This document shows, in pieces, positions 7,860-13,409 of a DNA stretch of 13,409 nucleotides. Position numbers and translations under genes: made by a program. The notes beneath the pieces were generated by a model. It ran no database searches and was not told where the DNA came from. It saw nothing but the letters and a program-made list of their open reading frames with translations. Position 1 is the stretch's first letter. The number at the start of each line of letters is the position of its first letter. This DNA comes from Prolixibacteraceae bacterium. Its GTDB lineage: Bacteria; Bacteroidota; Bacteroidia; Bacteroidales; Prolixibacteraceae. Where the stretch lies: NCBI GenBank assembly GCA_027858145.1, contig JAQIDF010000059.1:1-13409 (forward strand). The letters run 5' to 3'.

Positions 7860-7922
7860 GAGATTTGAGATGTTAGACTTGAGATGTTAGACTTGAGACT
7901 TGAGATTTGAGATGTTAGATAA
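7860..7922 (+). repeat. Degenerate heptanucleotide tandem array upstream of manA
   Basis: Nine consecutive 7-base units fill this stretch on the plus strand. Units seen include GAGATTT, GAGATGT, TAGACTT and GAGACTT, which fit a consensus of roughly (G/T)AGA(T/C)(T/G)T. A 14-base double unit, GAGATGTTAGACTT, occurs twice back to back (7867-7880 and 7881-7894). The array is strictly in register for 63 bases with no indel. It ends eight bases from the manA start codon and so lies in the presumed 5' leader. This resembles intergenic short tandem repeats with 7-bp periodicity known in some bacteria; I cannot say how widespread it is in this genome. Confidence 0.85.
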
Positions 7923-8047
7923 ATGGTTCTATCATTCATGTTCTTCAATCAAAAGTTCGTTAATAATATTTAAGATATTGACAATGAGTTGCTTGTTTTT
8001 CGACAATATGTTTGTTTAAATCACTGACATTTAGTTCATTACGAACA

Positions 8048-8075
8048 AAGTCTATTGTCTCATGTCTAAAATCTA
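8048..8075 (-). repeat. Second heptad array, inverted relative to the first
   Basis: Read on the minus strand, four 7-base units (TAGATTT, TAGACAT, GAGACAA, TAGACTT) follow the same consensus as the array at 7860-7922 but in the opposite orientation. Compared with the plus-strand stretch 7867-7894, 22 of 28 positions are identical, so the two form an imperfect inverted repeat around a spacer of about 125-150 bases. The spacer (7923-8047) is A/T-rich and contains no gene I can support. The whole 7852-8102 gap between manA and the Dabb gene therefore holds two repeat arrays and an unassigned middle part. Confidence 0.6.
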
Positions 8076-8102
8076 ACGATCTATTGTAAATATCATTAGT
8101 AA

Positions 8103-8405
8103 TTAAAATTTGTAATCTACCGCTGCCCTGTCAACAACAATTTTATTTACAAATTCAATTACTTTTTTATGTTCAGGGTGTACACGATAAACATCAAGAT
8201 CGTCAAGATTGTCGAAGTGAGAAATCAGGCTCAAATCAAATGAAGGTGAATCGAGCAAATGATGCTTCCCTACTTCAATATATTTCAATTCGGGAATATG
8301 TTTTTTCAATGCCAGTAATTTTGATTCAAACTCATCCAGTGCCTCTTCTTTTAATTCAGGAGTTTCAAACTCGCGAAGCTTAAACATTACTACGTGGTTA
8401 ATCAT
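8103..8405 (-). CDS. Dabb (stress-responsive alpha/beta-barrel) family protein
   Basis: This 100-residue single-domain protein fits the Dabb family (PF07876): opening INHVVMFKLRE, central strand FDLSLISHFDNLDDLDVYRVHPEHKKV split across a loop, and closing VVDRAAVDYKF. Family members are dimeric ferredoxin-like alpha/beta barrels. A few have enzymatic roles, but most bacterial members have no known function, so none is assigned here. It is cytoplasmic, with no signal or membrane segment. A perfect TAnnTTTG -7 element lies about 40 bases upstream and a hairpin with a T-rich arm separates it from the metal permease, so it is probably a single-gene unit. Downstream is the repeat-containing gap before manA. 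Confidence 0.9.
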   Translation of the reverse strand: MINHVVMFKLREFETPELKEEALDEFESKLLALKKHIPELKYIEVGKHHLLDSPSFDLSLISHFDNLDDLDVYRVHPEHKKVIEFVNKIVVDRAAVDYKF

Positions 8406-8444
8406 TTTATTATGGTTTTAAAGATTTGACATTAGAATTTGACA

Positions 8445-8452
8445 CAAAGATA
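8445..8452 (-). promoter_or_regulatory. Candidate -7 element for the Dabb gene
   Basis: The minus strand reads TATCTTTG, a full TAnnTTTG match, ending 40 bases before the Dabb ATG at 8405. The nearest TTTG upstream (plus-strand 8467-8470) is only 14 bases away, shorter than the usual 17-23, so the -33 part is not convincing. Confidence 0.4.
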
Positions 8453-8485
8453 AAACGGATAACGACCAAATATAAAGAATCGATG

Positions 8486-8502
8486 AAAAAGTATCACTTT
8501 TT
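8486..8502 (-). terminator. Weak terminator-like hairpin after the metal permease
   Basis: A seven-base-pair inverted repeat, AAAAAGT / ACTTTTT around a three-base loop, lies 13 bases downstream of the permease stop codon in the direction of transcription. The T-run is part of the 3' arm and the stem has only one G-C pair, so it is much weaker than the rpoD terminator. Placement between two same-strand genes, with a -7 motif just after it, supports a boundary. Confidence 0.35.
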
Positions 8503-8514
8503 GAAAGATTAAAG

Positions 8515-9774
8515 CTACAACTTGCCCTCGAATTCATAACCAGCTTCTTCAACAGCCTGTTTTACTTTTTCAACGTCGTAATTTTCGCCCGAAACCGAAA
8601 CTTCACCCGTATTGAAATCAGCAATTACTTCGTCAATACCATCAATTTTCACAACATCTCTCTCAACATGCGCTTTACAATTCTTACATGTCATTCCTTC
8701 TACTTTAAATTTTTCAACTCCCATTTTTTCCTCCAATTTTACTTTTTGTTCTTTATCTTTTTTCGCTTTAATCCAGTTTAAAACATAGCCGTTAACAATC
8801 AATGCACTCAAAACAATTGCAGAAACAATACCCAGCCACCCGGGTAAAACATGGTTATGGGCATGTACCTGTTCTGCCATTACAAACCAACTACCAGGCA
8901 GAAAAGTATCAATAATATAACCAAAAACAAGTGCACCTGCCACAATTGTAGCCAAATAAACTAACGTTGCCTTTTTACCAATCGATTTCCATAGCACTGT
9001 CATTGTTGCAATGTTGGTTGCAGGCCCTGCCATTAAAAAAACCAGTGCAGCTCCCGGCGACAAACCTTTCATCATCAAAACGGCAGCAATAGGCACCGAG
9101 CCTGTAGCACAAATATATAATGGCATCGAAGCCACTAAAACCAGCAACATATTAAGCCACGGATATTGAATATATTGCGTGAAAAAGTCATCGGGGATAA
9201 CAACAGCTAACAGTGCAGCCAGCAATAAACCAATAACCAACCACTTTGAAATATCCTGGATAAACTCGACAAATCCATATTGAAATACCTTTTTCACCTT
9301 CTGAGAGAAAGAAAGATGCGCATATTTGTCGAAATGCTTTTCTTTTGACACCGGCTTATGTTTTGTAAACGAATTTGCCAGCGCACCCCCGGTAATTCCG
9401 GTAACCATGGCAACAATAGGCCTGATTATGGCAAAAGGCAAGCCCAGCAATGAGTATGTCACCAATATTGAATCGACCCCGGTTTGTGGTGTTGAAATCA
9501 AAAATGACACGGTTGAACCTTTTGAGGCACCATTTTTATGAAACGACAATCCTGCCGGAATAACCCCGCAAGAACACAAAGGTAGAGGGATACCAAGAAT
9601 TGTAGCATTGGTTACCGATCTCAGATCGTTGCCATTCAGCATTTTACCCACTTTTTCTTTTTGAAGATAAATATGAAGGATTCCTGCAAAAAGAAACCCA
9701 AATAACAGATATGGAGCCATCTCCACCATCAATCCCCAAAATTCATTGAAATAATTAACTATGTAGTTCCCCAT
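8515..9774 (-). CDS. SO_0444-type Cu/Zn efflux permease with C-terminal heavy-metal-binding domain
   Basis: The 419-residue protein has two parts. The permease, about residues 1-340, has around eight hydrophobic segments and the signature LPLCSCGVIPAGLSFHKNG (64-82) with the metal-associated CSCG, plus STPQTGVDS, CATGSVPIAAVLMMKG and MAGPATNIATMTVLW. These are typical of the permease family (formerly DUF318) that includes SO_0444 Cu/Zn exporters and ArsP. The C-terminal 65 residues are a complete HMA domain with MTCKNC (361-366) and closing EEAGYEFEGKL. A histidine-containing loop (EQVHAHNH) sits near residues 301-308. Inner-membrane export of a soft metal such as Cu or Zn is the likely role, but the metal is inferred. 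The frame extends to a TTG at 9804; I prefer the ATG at 9774, preceded by an A-rich leader. No ArsR-type regulator is adjacent. Confidence 0.9.
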   Translation of the reverse strand: MGNYIVNYFNEFWGLMVEMAPYLLFGFLFAGILHIYLQKEKVGKMLNGNDLRSVTNATILGIPLPLCSCGVIPAGLSFHKNGASKGSTVSFLISTPQTGVDSILVTYSLLGLPFAIIRPIVAMVTGITGGALANSFTKHKPVSKEKHFDKYAHLSFSQKVKKVFQYGFVEFIQDISKWLVIGLLLAALLAVVIPDDFFTQYIQYPWLNMLLVLVASMPLYICATGSVPIAAVLMMKGLSPGAALVFLMAGPATNIATMTVLWKSIGKKATLVYLATIVAGALVFGYIIDTFLPGSWFVMAEQVHAHNHVLPGWLGIVSAIVLSALIVNGYVLNWIKAKKDKEQKVKLEEKMGVEKFKVEGMTCKNCKAHVERDVVKIDGIDEVIADFNTGEVSVSGENYDVEKVKQAVEEAGYEFEGKL

Positions 9775-9842
9775 TGTTATATTTAATGTTTTCCCAATTA
9801 ACAATCCTGAATAAAAGAAGTTGAACCGTTTTCAATAAGTTT

Positions 9843-10625
9843 TTAAAAATTGCAAAGAAAAGGTTTTTTTACAAACTGTTTTTGAACCTCTTCAGGATAC
9901 TCAATTTCCGACAGAAACAGCCCCCCGGCTTTTGCTGAAGCACCGGCTGCCCCACGGTCCTTTTTTATAATTATTTCTTCTATTTCGCTGGTCGAAATTT
10001 TATCTCTTCCTGCCAAAACAAGCGTGCCAACTAATGCCCGCACCATATTCCTTAGAAAACGATCAGCCTTTACTTCAAAAATCATCATGTCGTTTTTTTT
10101 CACCCATTCGGCCTTTTGAATTACACAGTTGTTTGTTTTCACATCGGTATGTAATTTACTAAAAGAAGTAAAATCGGTATGGTTCAGAAGTATTGCTGAA
10201 GCAACATTCATTTTACCAACATCAAGATTATAAGGCATAAATGTAGTAAAATCGTTCAAAAATGGTTCCTTTTTTAATGAGAAGAAATAATGATACGTTC
10301 GGGACAAGGCACTAAAACGCGCATGCATCGTTTCATCAACTTCAAAAATATTATCAATACAAATAGAAACAGGTAGAATTTTATTCAGCTTATAAACCAG
10401 TTTTTCTGTGTCGCTTACGGGTGTTTCCAAATCAAAATGAGCAACAAAAAATGAAGCATGTACACCCGTATCGGTACGGCCGGCACCAACTACATTTATT
10501 GCATGGGAGAGCAACAACGAAAGTGCACCATTCAAAGTTTCCTGAACCGTTGCAGCATTGGGCTGAATTTGCCAGCCATGAAAATCTTTCCCGTTATATG
10601 CCAGTTGAATAAAATATCGGTGCAT
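9843..10625 (-). CDS. truA: tRNA pseudouridine(38-40) synthase
   Basis: TruA converts uridines 38-40 in the anticodon arm of many tRNAs to pseudouridine. The 260-residue protein carries the opening RYFIQLAYNGKDFHGWQIQP and the catalytic loop GAGRTDTGVHA with the essential aspartate at residue 52. It also has the late motif FLRNMVRALVGTLVLAGR, which is standard for the family. Length is normal. The ATG at 10625 is 17 bases after the stop codon of the symporter gene and the metal permease begins about 70 bases downstream, so the three may share a transcript even though their functions are unrelated. Confidence 0.96.
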   Translation of the reverse strand: MHRYFIQLAYNGKDFHGWQIQPNAATVQETLNGALSLLLSHAINVVGAGRTDTGVHASFFVAHFDLETPVSDTEKLVYKLNKILPVSICIDNIFEVDETMHARFSALSRTYHYFFSLKKEPFLNDFTTFMPYNLDVGKMNVASAILLNHTDFTSFSKLHTDVKTNNCVIQKAEWVKKNDMMIFEVKADRFLRNMVRALVGTLVLAGRDKISTSEIEEIIIKKDRGAAGASAKAGGLFLSEIEYPEEVQKQFVKKPFLCNF

Positions 10626-10642
10626 TCTTTATCTCTTTTTTA

Positions 10643-11893
10643 TTACGAATTATTCTCTGTTGCAGCAATAACCGCGGCACCACAACTATCACTCCAAACA
10701 TTTACCGCAGTTCGCAACATGTCAAGCGGCCGGTCAACCACCAGTATTAACCCCAACGCCGTATCGGGCAATCCAATAGCCTTGAGAATAATTACAATAG
10801 CCACCAGGCTTGCCGATGGCACTCCTGCAACACCAATCGAGGTAAGTAATGCAACCAGAACAACCACCATTTGCATACCAAAACTAATTTCTAACCCATA
10901 AGCCTGTGCTATAAACATAGCTGCCACGCATTCGTACAAAGCAGTTCCGTCCATGTTGATTGTTGCACCAAGCGGCAGCACAAAACTCGAAACTTTTTTG
11001 GGAACACCGGCACGGGTAACCCCTTCGATTGTTTCGGGCAATGTTGCCGACGACGAACTGGTTGAAAATGCGGTTAGCAATGCGCGTGACATTATTTTCA
11101 GAAATACCATCGGTTTAATTTTGCCTACACTATATAAAATAAACGAAGTAGAAACAAAAACATGAAACAACAAGGCCACTACAACAATCAATGCAAATTT
11201 CAGCAAGGGCATTATGGAATCGAAACCGGTTTCGCTTACCGTTAAGGCAACCAGCCCTAATACTCCGAATGGTGCGATACGCATTACCAGATGAGTAATT
11301 CCCAGCATCACATCATAAATTCCATTCCAAAAATTAAGTTGAACAGCCTTGTAGTTTTCATTCAACTTGCGAATAAAGAAACCAAAAACAAGACTAAAAG
11401 TAATAAGTCCAAGCATTTGCCCTTCGCTTGCCGCTTTAAATATATTAGGCGGCACCATCCTAAGAAAAATTGCATAAACTTCAGTGGTTCCCTTACCACT
11501 TATTACTTCCAGCTGATCGGTTGTTAAAGGTGCCAGTGCCAACACATCCTTGGCCGGCACTCCATCGATAATTCCGGGGGTAAACAAATTTACCAGAACA
11601 AGGCCGGTTATTATAGCCAGAAAACTGGTTGTAAGATAGTACAATATGGTTTTCCCTCCCATCCGGGCAAAACCCTTTTCGGATTTTATGTTTGAAACAC
11701 CGGTAATTATTGCAGAAATAATAAGAGGTACAACAATCATTTTAAGGGCATTAAGAAACAAGCTCCCCATAAATTTAAAAACACCACTTAAATCAATAAT
11801 TCCACCAGCTCCAAAATAAAGGCCCAATGGAACAGATAATACCAGGGCAATAAGTATTTGCCAATGAAGCGCTATCTTTTTCATATTCAACAT
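10643..11893 (-). CDS. Dicarboxylate/amino acid:cation symporter (DAACS/SLC1 family), glutamate/aspartate type
   Basis: The 416-residue inner-membrane protein has the full glutamate-transporter architecture. Visible parts are the early helix motif NALKMIVVPLIISAI (48-62), the serine-rich hairpin HP1 with STSSSSATLP (278-286 region), NMDGTALYE in TM7 (313-321), hairpin HP2 with AGVPSAS (356-362) and the TM8 signature DRPLDMLRTAVNV (387-399). R394 corresponds to the arginine that binds the substrate's side-chain carboxylate in GltPh, so an acidic amino acid or C4-dicarboxylate, co-transported with Na+ or H+, is likely. Start may be M1 or M4 (11884). It is divergent from rpoD across a 262-bp gap that contains a candidate -7 element and a perfect palindrome. 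truA follows 17 bases downstream. Confidence 0.94.
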   Translation of the reverse strand: MLNMKKIALHWQILIALVLSVPLGLYFGAGGIIDLSGVFKFMGSLFLNALKMIVVPLIISAIITGVSNIKSEKGFARMGGKTILYYLTTSFLAIITGLVLVNLFTPGIIDGVPAKDVLALAPLTTDQLEVISGKGTTEVYAIFLRMVPPNIFKAASEGQMLGLITFSLVFGFFIRKLNENYKAVQLNFWNGIYDVMLGITHLVMRIAPFGVLGLVALTVSETGFDSIMPLLKFALIVVVALLFHVFVSTSFILYSVGKIKPMVFLKIMSRALLTAFSTSSSSATLPETIEGVTRAGVPKKVSSFVLPLGATINMDGTALYECVAAMFIAQAYGLEISFGMQMVVVLVALLTSIGVAGVPSASLVAIVIILKAIGLPDTALGLILVVDRPLDMLRTAVNVWSDSCGAAVIAATENNS

Positions 11894-11970
11894 ATTTTAC
11901 ACATAAGCGCAAAGTACTGTAAACAAGAAAATAACAATTTACAACTTTATTCACTTATAATCTCAATTCG

Positions 11971-11984
11971 TTTGCAGCTGCAAA
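11971..11984. promoter_or_regulatory. Perfect 14-bp palindrome, possible operator
   Basis: TTTGCAGCTGCAAA is a perfect palindrome in the divergent gap between the symporter gene and rpoD. Its right half shares four bases (CAAA) with the candidate symporter -7 element at 11981-11988, so a dimeric regulator binding here could block that promoter. No regulator gene is nearby, and assignment as an operator is inference from symmetry and position. Confidence 0.4.
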
Positions 11985-11988
11985 TATA
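11981..11988 (-). promoter_or_regulatory. Candidate -7 element for the symporter gene
   Basis: The minus strand reads TATATTTG, a full TAnnTTTG match, about 88 bases upstream of the symporter ATG. No good TTG lies at 17-23 bases; a TTTG is present at a 25-base distance (plus-strand 12014-12017). Overlaps the palindrome at 11971-11984. Confidence 0.35.
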
Positions 11989-12053
11989 TCAAATGATAAG
12001 AAACCATATTAAACAAAAAACAAATTAACTGATTTAACAATAAAATATTCATT

Positions 12054-12061
12054 AATATTTG
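12054..12061 (+). promoter_or_regulatory. Candidate -7 element for rpoD
   Basis: AATATTTG differs from TAnnTTTG at the first base and is preceded after 17 bases by TTTA (12033-12036). If used, the rpoD leader would be about 90 bases and would contain the hairpin at 12089-12124. A second near match, TATTTTCG (12127-12134), lies beyond the hairpin. The choice cannot be made from sequence. Confidence 0.25.
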
Positions 12062-12088
12062 TTTCGATTCTTATTATGATTAAACTCA

Positions 12089-12124
12089 AAAAAAACATAT
12101 AATAACCATATATATAGTTTTTTT
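12089..12124. other. A-tract / hairpin / T-tract structure upstream of rpoD
   Basis: Seven A residues, C and ATATA (12089-12101) pair with TATAT, one bulged A (12116), G and seven T residues (12111-12124). The result is a 13-bp stem with a nine-base loop (ATAACCATA). Only one pair is G-C. The A-tract before and T-tract after give it the shape of a bidirectional terminator. It ends 31 bases before the rpoD ATG, so it could insulate the promoter region, attenuate a longer rpoD transcript, or simply be low-complexity DNA. Confidence 0.4.
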
Positions 12125-12155
12125 ATTTATTTTCGGACAGATAAAACAATGTAAT

Positions 12156-13022
12156 ATGAGGCAACTGAAAATCACAAAACAGGTTACCAATAGAGAAACC
12201 CTATCGCTTGATAAGTATTTACACGAAATAGGAAAAGTAGAACTTCTTTCTCCTGACAAGGAAGTTGAACTGGCCAAAAAGATAAAAAAAGGTGATCGTT
12301 CAGCTTTTGAAATCTTAATTAATGCCAATCTTCGCTTTGTTGTCTCCGTTGCCAAACAATATCAAAATCAAGGGCTTAGCCTGCCCGACCTTATTAACGA
12401 AGGAAATCTTGGACTTATAAAAGCTGCTCAACGTTTTGATGAAACCCGTGGCTTTAAATTTATATCGTATGCTGTTTGGTGGATCCGGCAATCTATTTTA
12501 CAAGCACTGGCCGAACAGGCACGTATTGTTCGCTTGCCTCTCAATAAAATTGGCTCAATTAATAAGATTAACAAAGCTTTCAACCAACTTGAGCAGGAGT
12601 TTCAGAGGGAGCCAACCACAAGCGAGATATCCGAAATATTAGAAACAACGCCCGAGATGATTGAAGAAGCGATGAAAGCTTCCGGTCATCACATTTCGAT
12701 GGACGCCCCAATTAAAGAAGAAGACGGTAACAACATGTATGATGTTGTACTGAATAAAGACACACCAAGTCCGGACGAAGGGCTTCTGAATAATTCGTTG
12801 CAACAGGAAATTGAACGCTCACTTTCAACCCTTGGAGAACGCGAAAGTGACATCATCCGCTATTATTTCGGATTAAACGGTACAAGGCCTCACACACTCG
12901 AAGAAATTGGTGAAGTTTTTGGACTAACACGAGAGCGGGTCCGGCAAATAAAAGAAAAAGCCATAAAAAAACTCAAAAACAATTATCGTAATAAATTATT
13001 AAAAAGCTATTTAGGTGAATAG
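12156..13022 (+). CDS. rpoD: Primary (housekeeping) RNA polymerase sigma factor, RpoD/SigA
   Basis: The 288-residue sigma-70 protein has the short form usual in Bacteroidota, without region 1.1 or a non-conserved insert. The N-terminus (MRQLKITKQVTNRE, then SLDKYLHEIGKVELLSPDKE) is region 1.2. Region 2 spans about 50-120 and includes NLRFVVSVAKQYQNQGLSLPDLINEGN split by the core-binding helix, and the -10-reading helix ISYAVWWIRQSILQAL (103-118). Region 3 covers about 130-205. Region 4 (215-282) ends in the helix-turn-helix TLEEIGEVFGLTRERVRQIK, which reads the -33 element. It directs transcription of most genes, including the TAnnTTTG promoters proposed here. It is followed eight bases later by a strong terminator and preceded by an A/T-rich 262-bp divergent region. 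Confidence 0.97.
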   Translation: MRQLKITKQVTNRETLSLDKYLHEIGKVELLSPDKEVELAKKIKKGDRSAFEILINANLRFVVSVAKQYQNQGLSLPDLINEGNLGLIKAAQRFDETRGFKFISYAVWWIRQSILQALAEQARIVRLPLNKIGSINKINKAFNQLEQEFQREPTTSEISEILETTPEMIEEAMKASGHHISMDAPIKEEDGNNMYDVVLNKDTPSPDEGLLNNSLQQEIERSLSTLGERESDIIRYYFGLNGTRPHTLEEIGEVFGLTRERVRQIKEKAIKKLKNNYRNKLLKSYLGE

Positions 13023-13029
13023 TTAAATG

Positions 13030-13053
13030 AAGCTCCTTTCGGGAGCTTTTTTT
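13030..13053 (+). terminator. Intrinsic terminator after rpoD
   Basis: AAGCTCC (13030-13036) pairs with GGAGCTT (13042-13048) around the five-base loop TTTCG, and the T-run 13047-13053 follows directly. The stem begins eight bases after the rpoD stop codon. This is the clearest terminator in the window and makes rpoD a separate unit from rpe. Confidence 0.85.
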
Positions 13054-13086
13054 ATATTTACACTTTTAAAATATAAAACAGAACAA

Positions 13087-13409
13087 ATGAAACGAATAAT
13101 AGCACCATCGATATTATCAGCAAATTTTCTGGAACTGGGAAAAGATATTGAAACACTTAATAATAGTGAAGCTGAATGGATACACTTCGATGTCATGGAT
13201 GGTGTATTTGTACCTAATATTTCATTTGGGATACCTATACTTGAGCAAGTAAGAAAGGCCACTTCAAAATTCATTGATGTACATTTAATGATTGAAAACG
13301 CTGATCCGTTTATTATTCCATTTAAAGAAGCGGGGGCTGACAATATTACCGTTCATTACGAAACATGCCGACATTTAAACCGAACAATTAATTTTATAAA
13401 AGAACAAGG
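13087..13409 (+). CDS. rpe: Ribulose-phosphate 3-epimerase, N-terminal half (3' end outside window)
   Basis: Rpe interconverts ribulose 5-phosphate and xylulose 5-phosphate in the pentose phosphate pathway. The 107 complete codons visible show the TIM-barrel start APSILSANF with its active-site serine, the metal and catalytic motif HFDVMDGVFVPNISFG, and DVHLMIENADPFI with a second metal-binding histidine. GADNITVHYE is the fourth-strand motif with another histidine. Family length is about 215-220 residues, so roughly half is present. The ATG at 13087 gives the typical short opening. Upstream, TATATTTA (13053-13060), one base from TAnnTTTG, is a possible -7 element immediately after the rpoD terminator. 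Confidence 0.96.
   Translation, partial: MKRIIAPSILSANFLELGKDIETLNNSEAEWIHFDVMDGVFVPNISFGIPILEQVRKATSKFIDVHLMIENADPFIIPFKEAGADNITVHYETCRHLNRTINFIKEQ

Noticed and set aside
7960..8105. Minus-strand open frame of about 48 codons in the manA-Dabb gap, possibly a small or decayed gene
   Set aside because: It has no ATG, GTG or TTG start in frame, overlaps the inverted heptad array, and resembles no family I recognise.
9774..9804. Extension of the metal permease to a TTG start (ten extra residues)
   Set aside because: The ATG at 9774 places the first membrane segment at a normal distance and has an A-rich leader; the extra residues show no family feature.
12086..12355. Minus-strand open frame overlapping the start of rpoD, with a hydrophobic stretch
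   Set aside because: It lies antisense to the conserved region 1.2/2 codons of rpoD, and its hydrophobic residues are the complement of A/T-rich coding and leader sequence.
13023..13343. Minus-strand open frame covering the rpoD terminator and the start of rpe
   Set aside because: It is antisense to unmistakable Rpe motifs and runs through a terminator; no homology seen.
1..13409. Possible defence island, mobile element, CRISPR array or new multi-gene system
   Set aside because: Nearly every gene belongs to a recognised, mostly housekeeping family. No integrase, transposase, nuclease/toxin pair or spaced repeats were found, and the tandem heptads are too short and contiguous to be a CRISPR array.

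Overview
The window is about 13.4 kb of chromosomal DNA from a member of the Bacteroidota, probably an anaerobic or marine lineage near the Marinilabiliales/Bacteroidales. The phylum call rests on four things: a short primary sigma factor without region 1.1; a secreted protein with a type IX secretion (T9SS) C-terminal sorting tail; candidate promoters of the TTG / TAnnTTTG type with weak or absent Shine-Dalgarno sites; and the prs - rplY(ctc) - pth - S4-protein gene order. The order-level placement is inference from overall resemblance. Base composition is AT-rich and even, and there is no integrase, transposase, tRNA, rRNA or CRISPR array.

Layout: the left edge (1-204, + strand) is the C-terminal tail of a sugar-type MFS transporter. 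A long run of minus-strand genes follows, read here from left to right against transcription: a DUF4924 protein, a large T9SS-secreted DUF3160 protein, an Hsp15-like S4 RNA-binding protein, peptidyl-tRNA hydrolase (pth), ribosomal protein bL25/CTC (rplY), ribose-phosphate pyrophosphokinase (prs), the ribosome-assembly GTPase EngB and mannose-6-phosphate isomerase (manA). After a 251-bp intergenic stretch come a Dabb-family protein, a Cu/Zn-type permease fused to a heavy-metal-binding domain, tRNA pseudouridine synthase A (truA) and a glutamate/aspartate-type cation symporter. At the right end two plus-strand genes are transcribed divergently: the primary sigma factor (rpoD) and the start of ribulose-phosphate 3-epimerase (rpe), separated by a clear intrinsic terminator.

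How the genes work together: most are housekeeping. prs supplies PRPP; EngB, bL25, Pth, the S4 protein and TruA all serve the ribosome or tRNA; manA and rpe handle sugar phosphates; rpoD supplies the housekeeping sigma factor. The outward-facing genes are the MFS transporter, the metal permease, the DAACS symporter and the secreted DUF3160 protein.

I found no convincing new multi-gene system. The most unusual signals are non-coding: a 7-bp-periodic degenerate repeat array directly upstream of manA with a matching array in inverted orientation about 125 bp away (7860-7922 and 8048-8075); a long A/T-rich hairpin flanked by A- and T-tracts upstream of rpoD (12089-12124); and a perfect 14-bp palindrome overlapping a candidate promoter in the rpoD/symporter divergent region (11971-11984). 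Two reading frames (EngB and the metal permease) can be extended upstream to TTG codons, but the better starts are the downstream ATGs used here.
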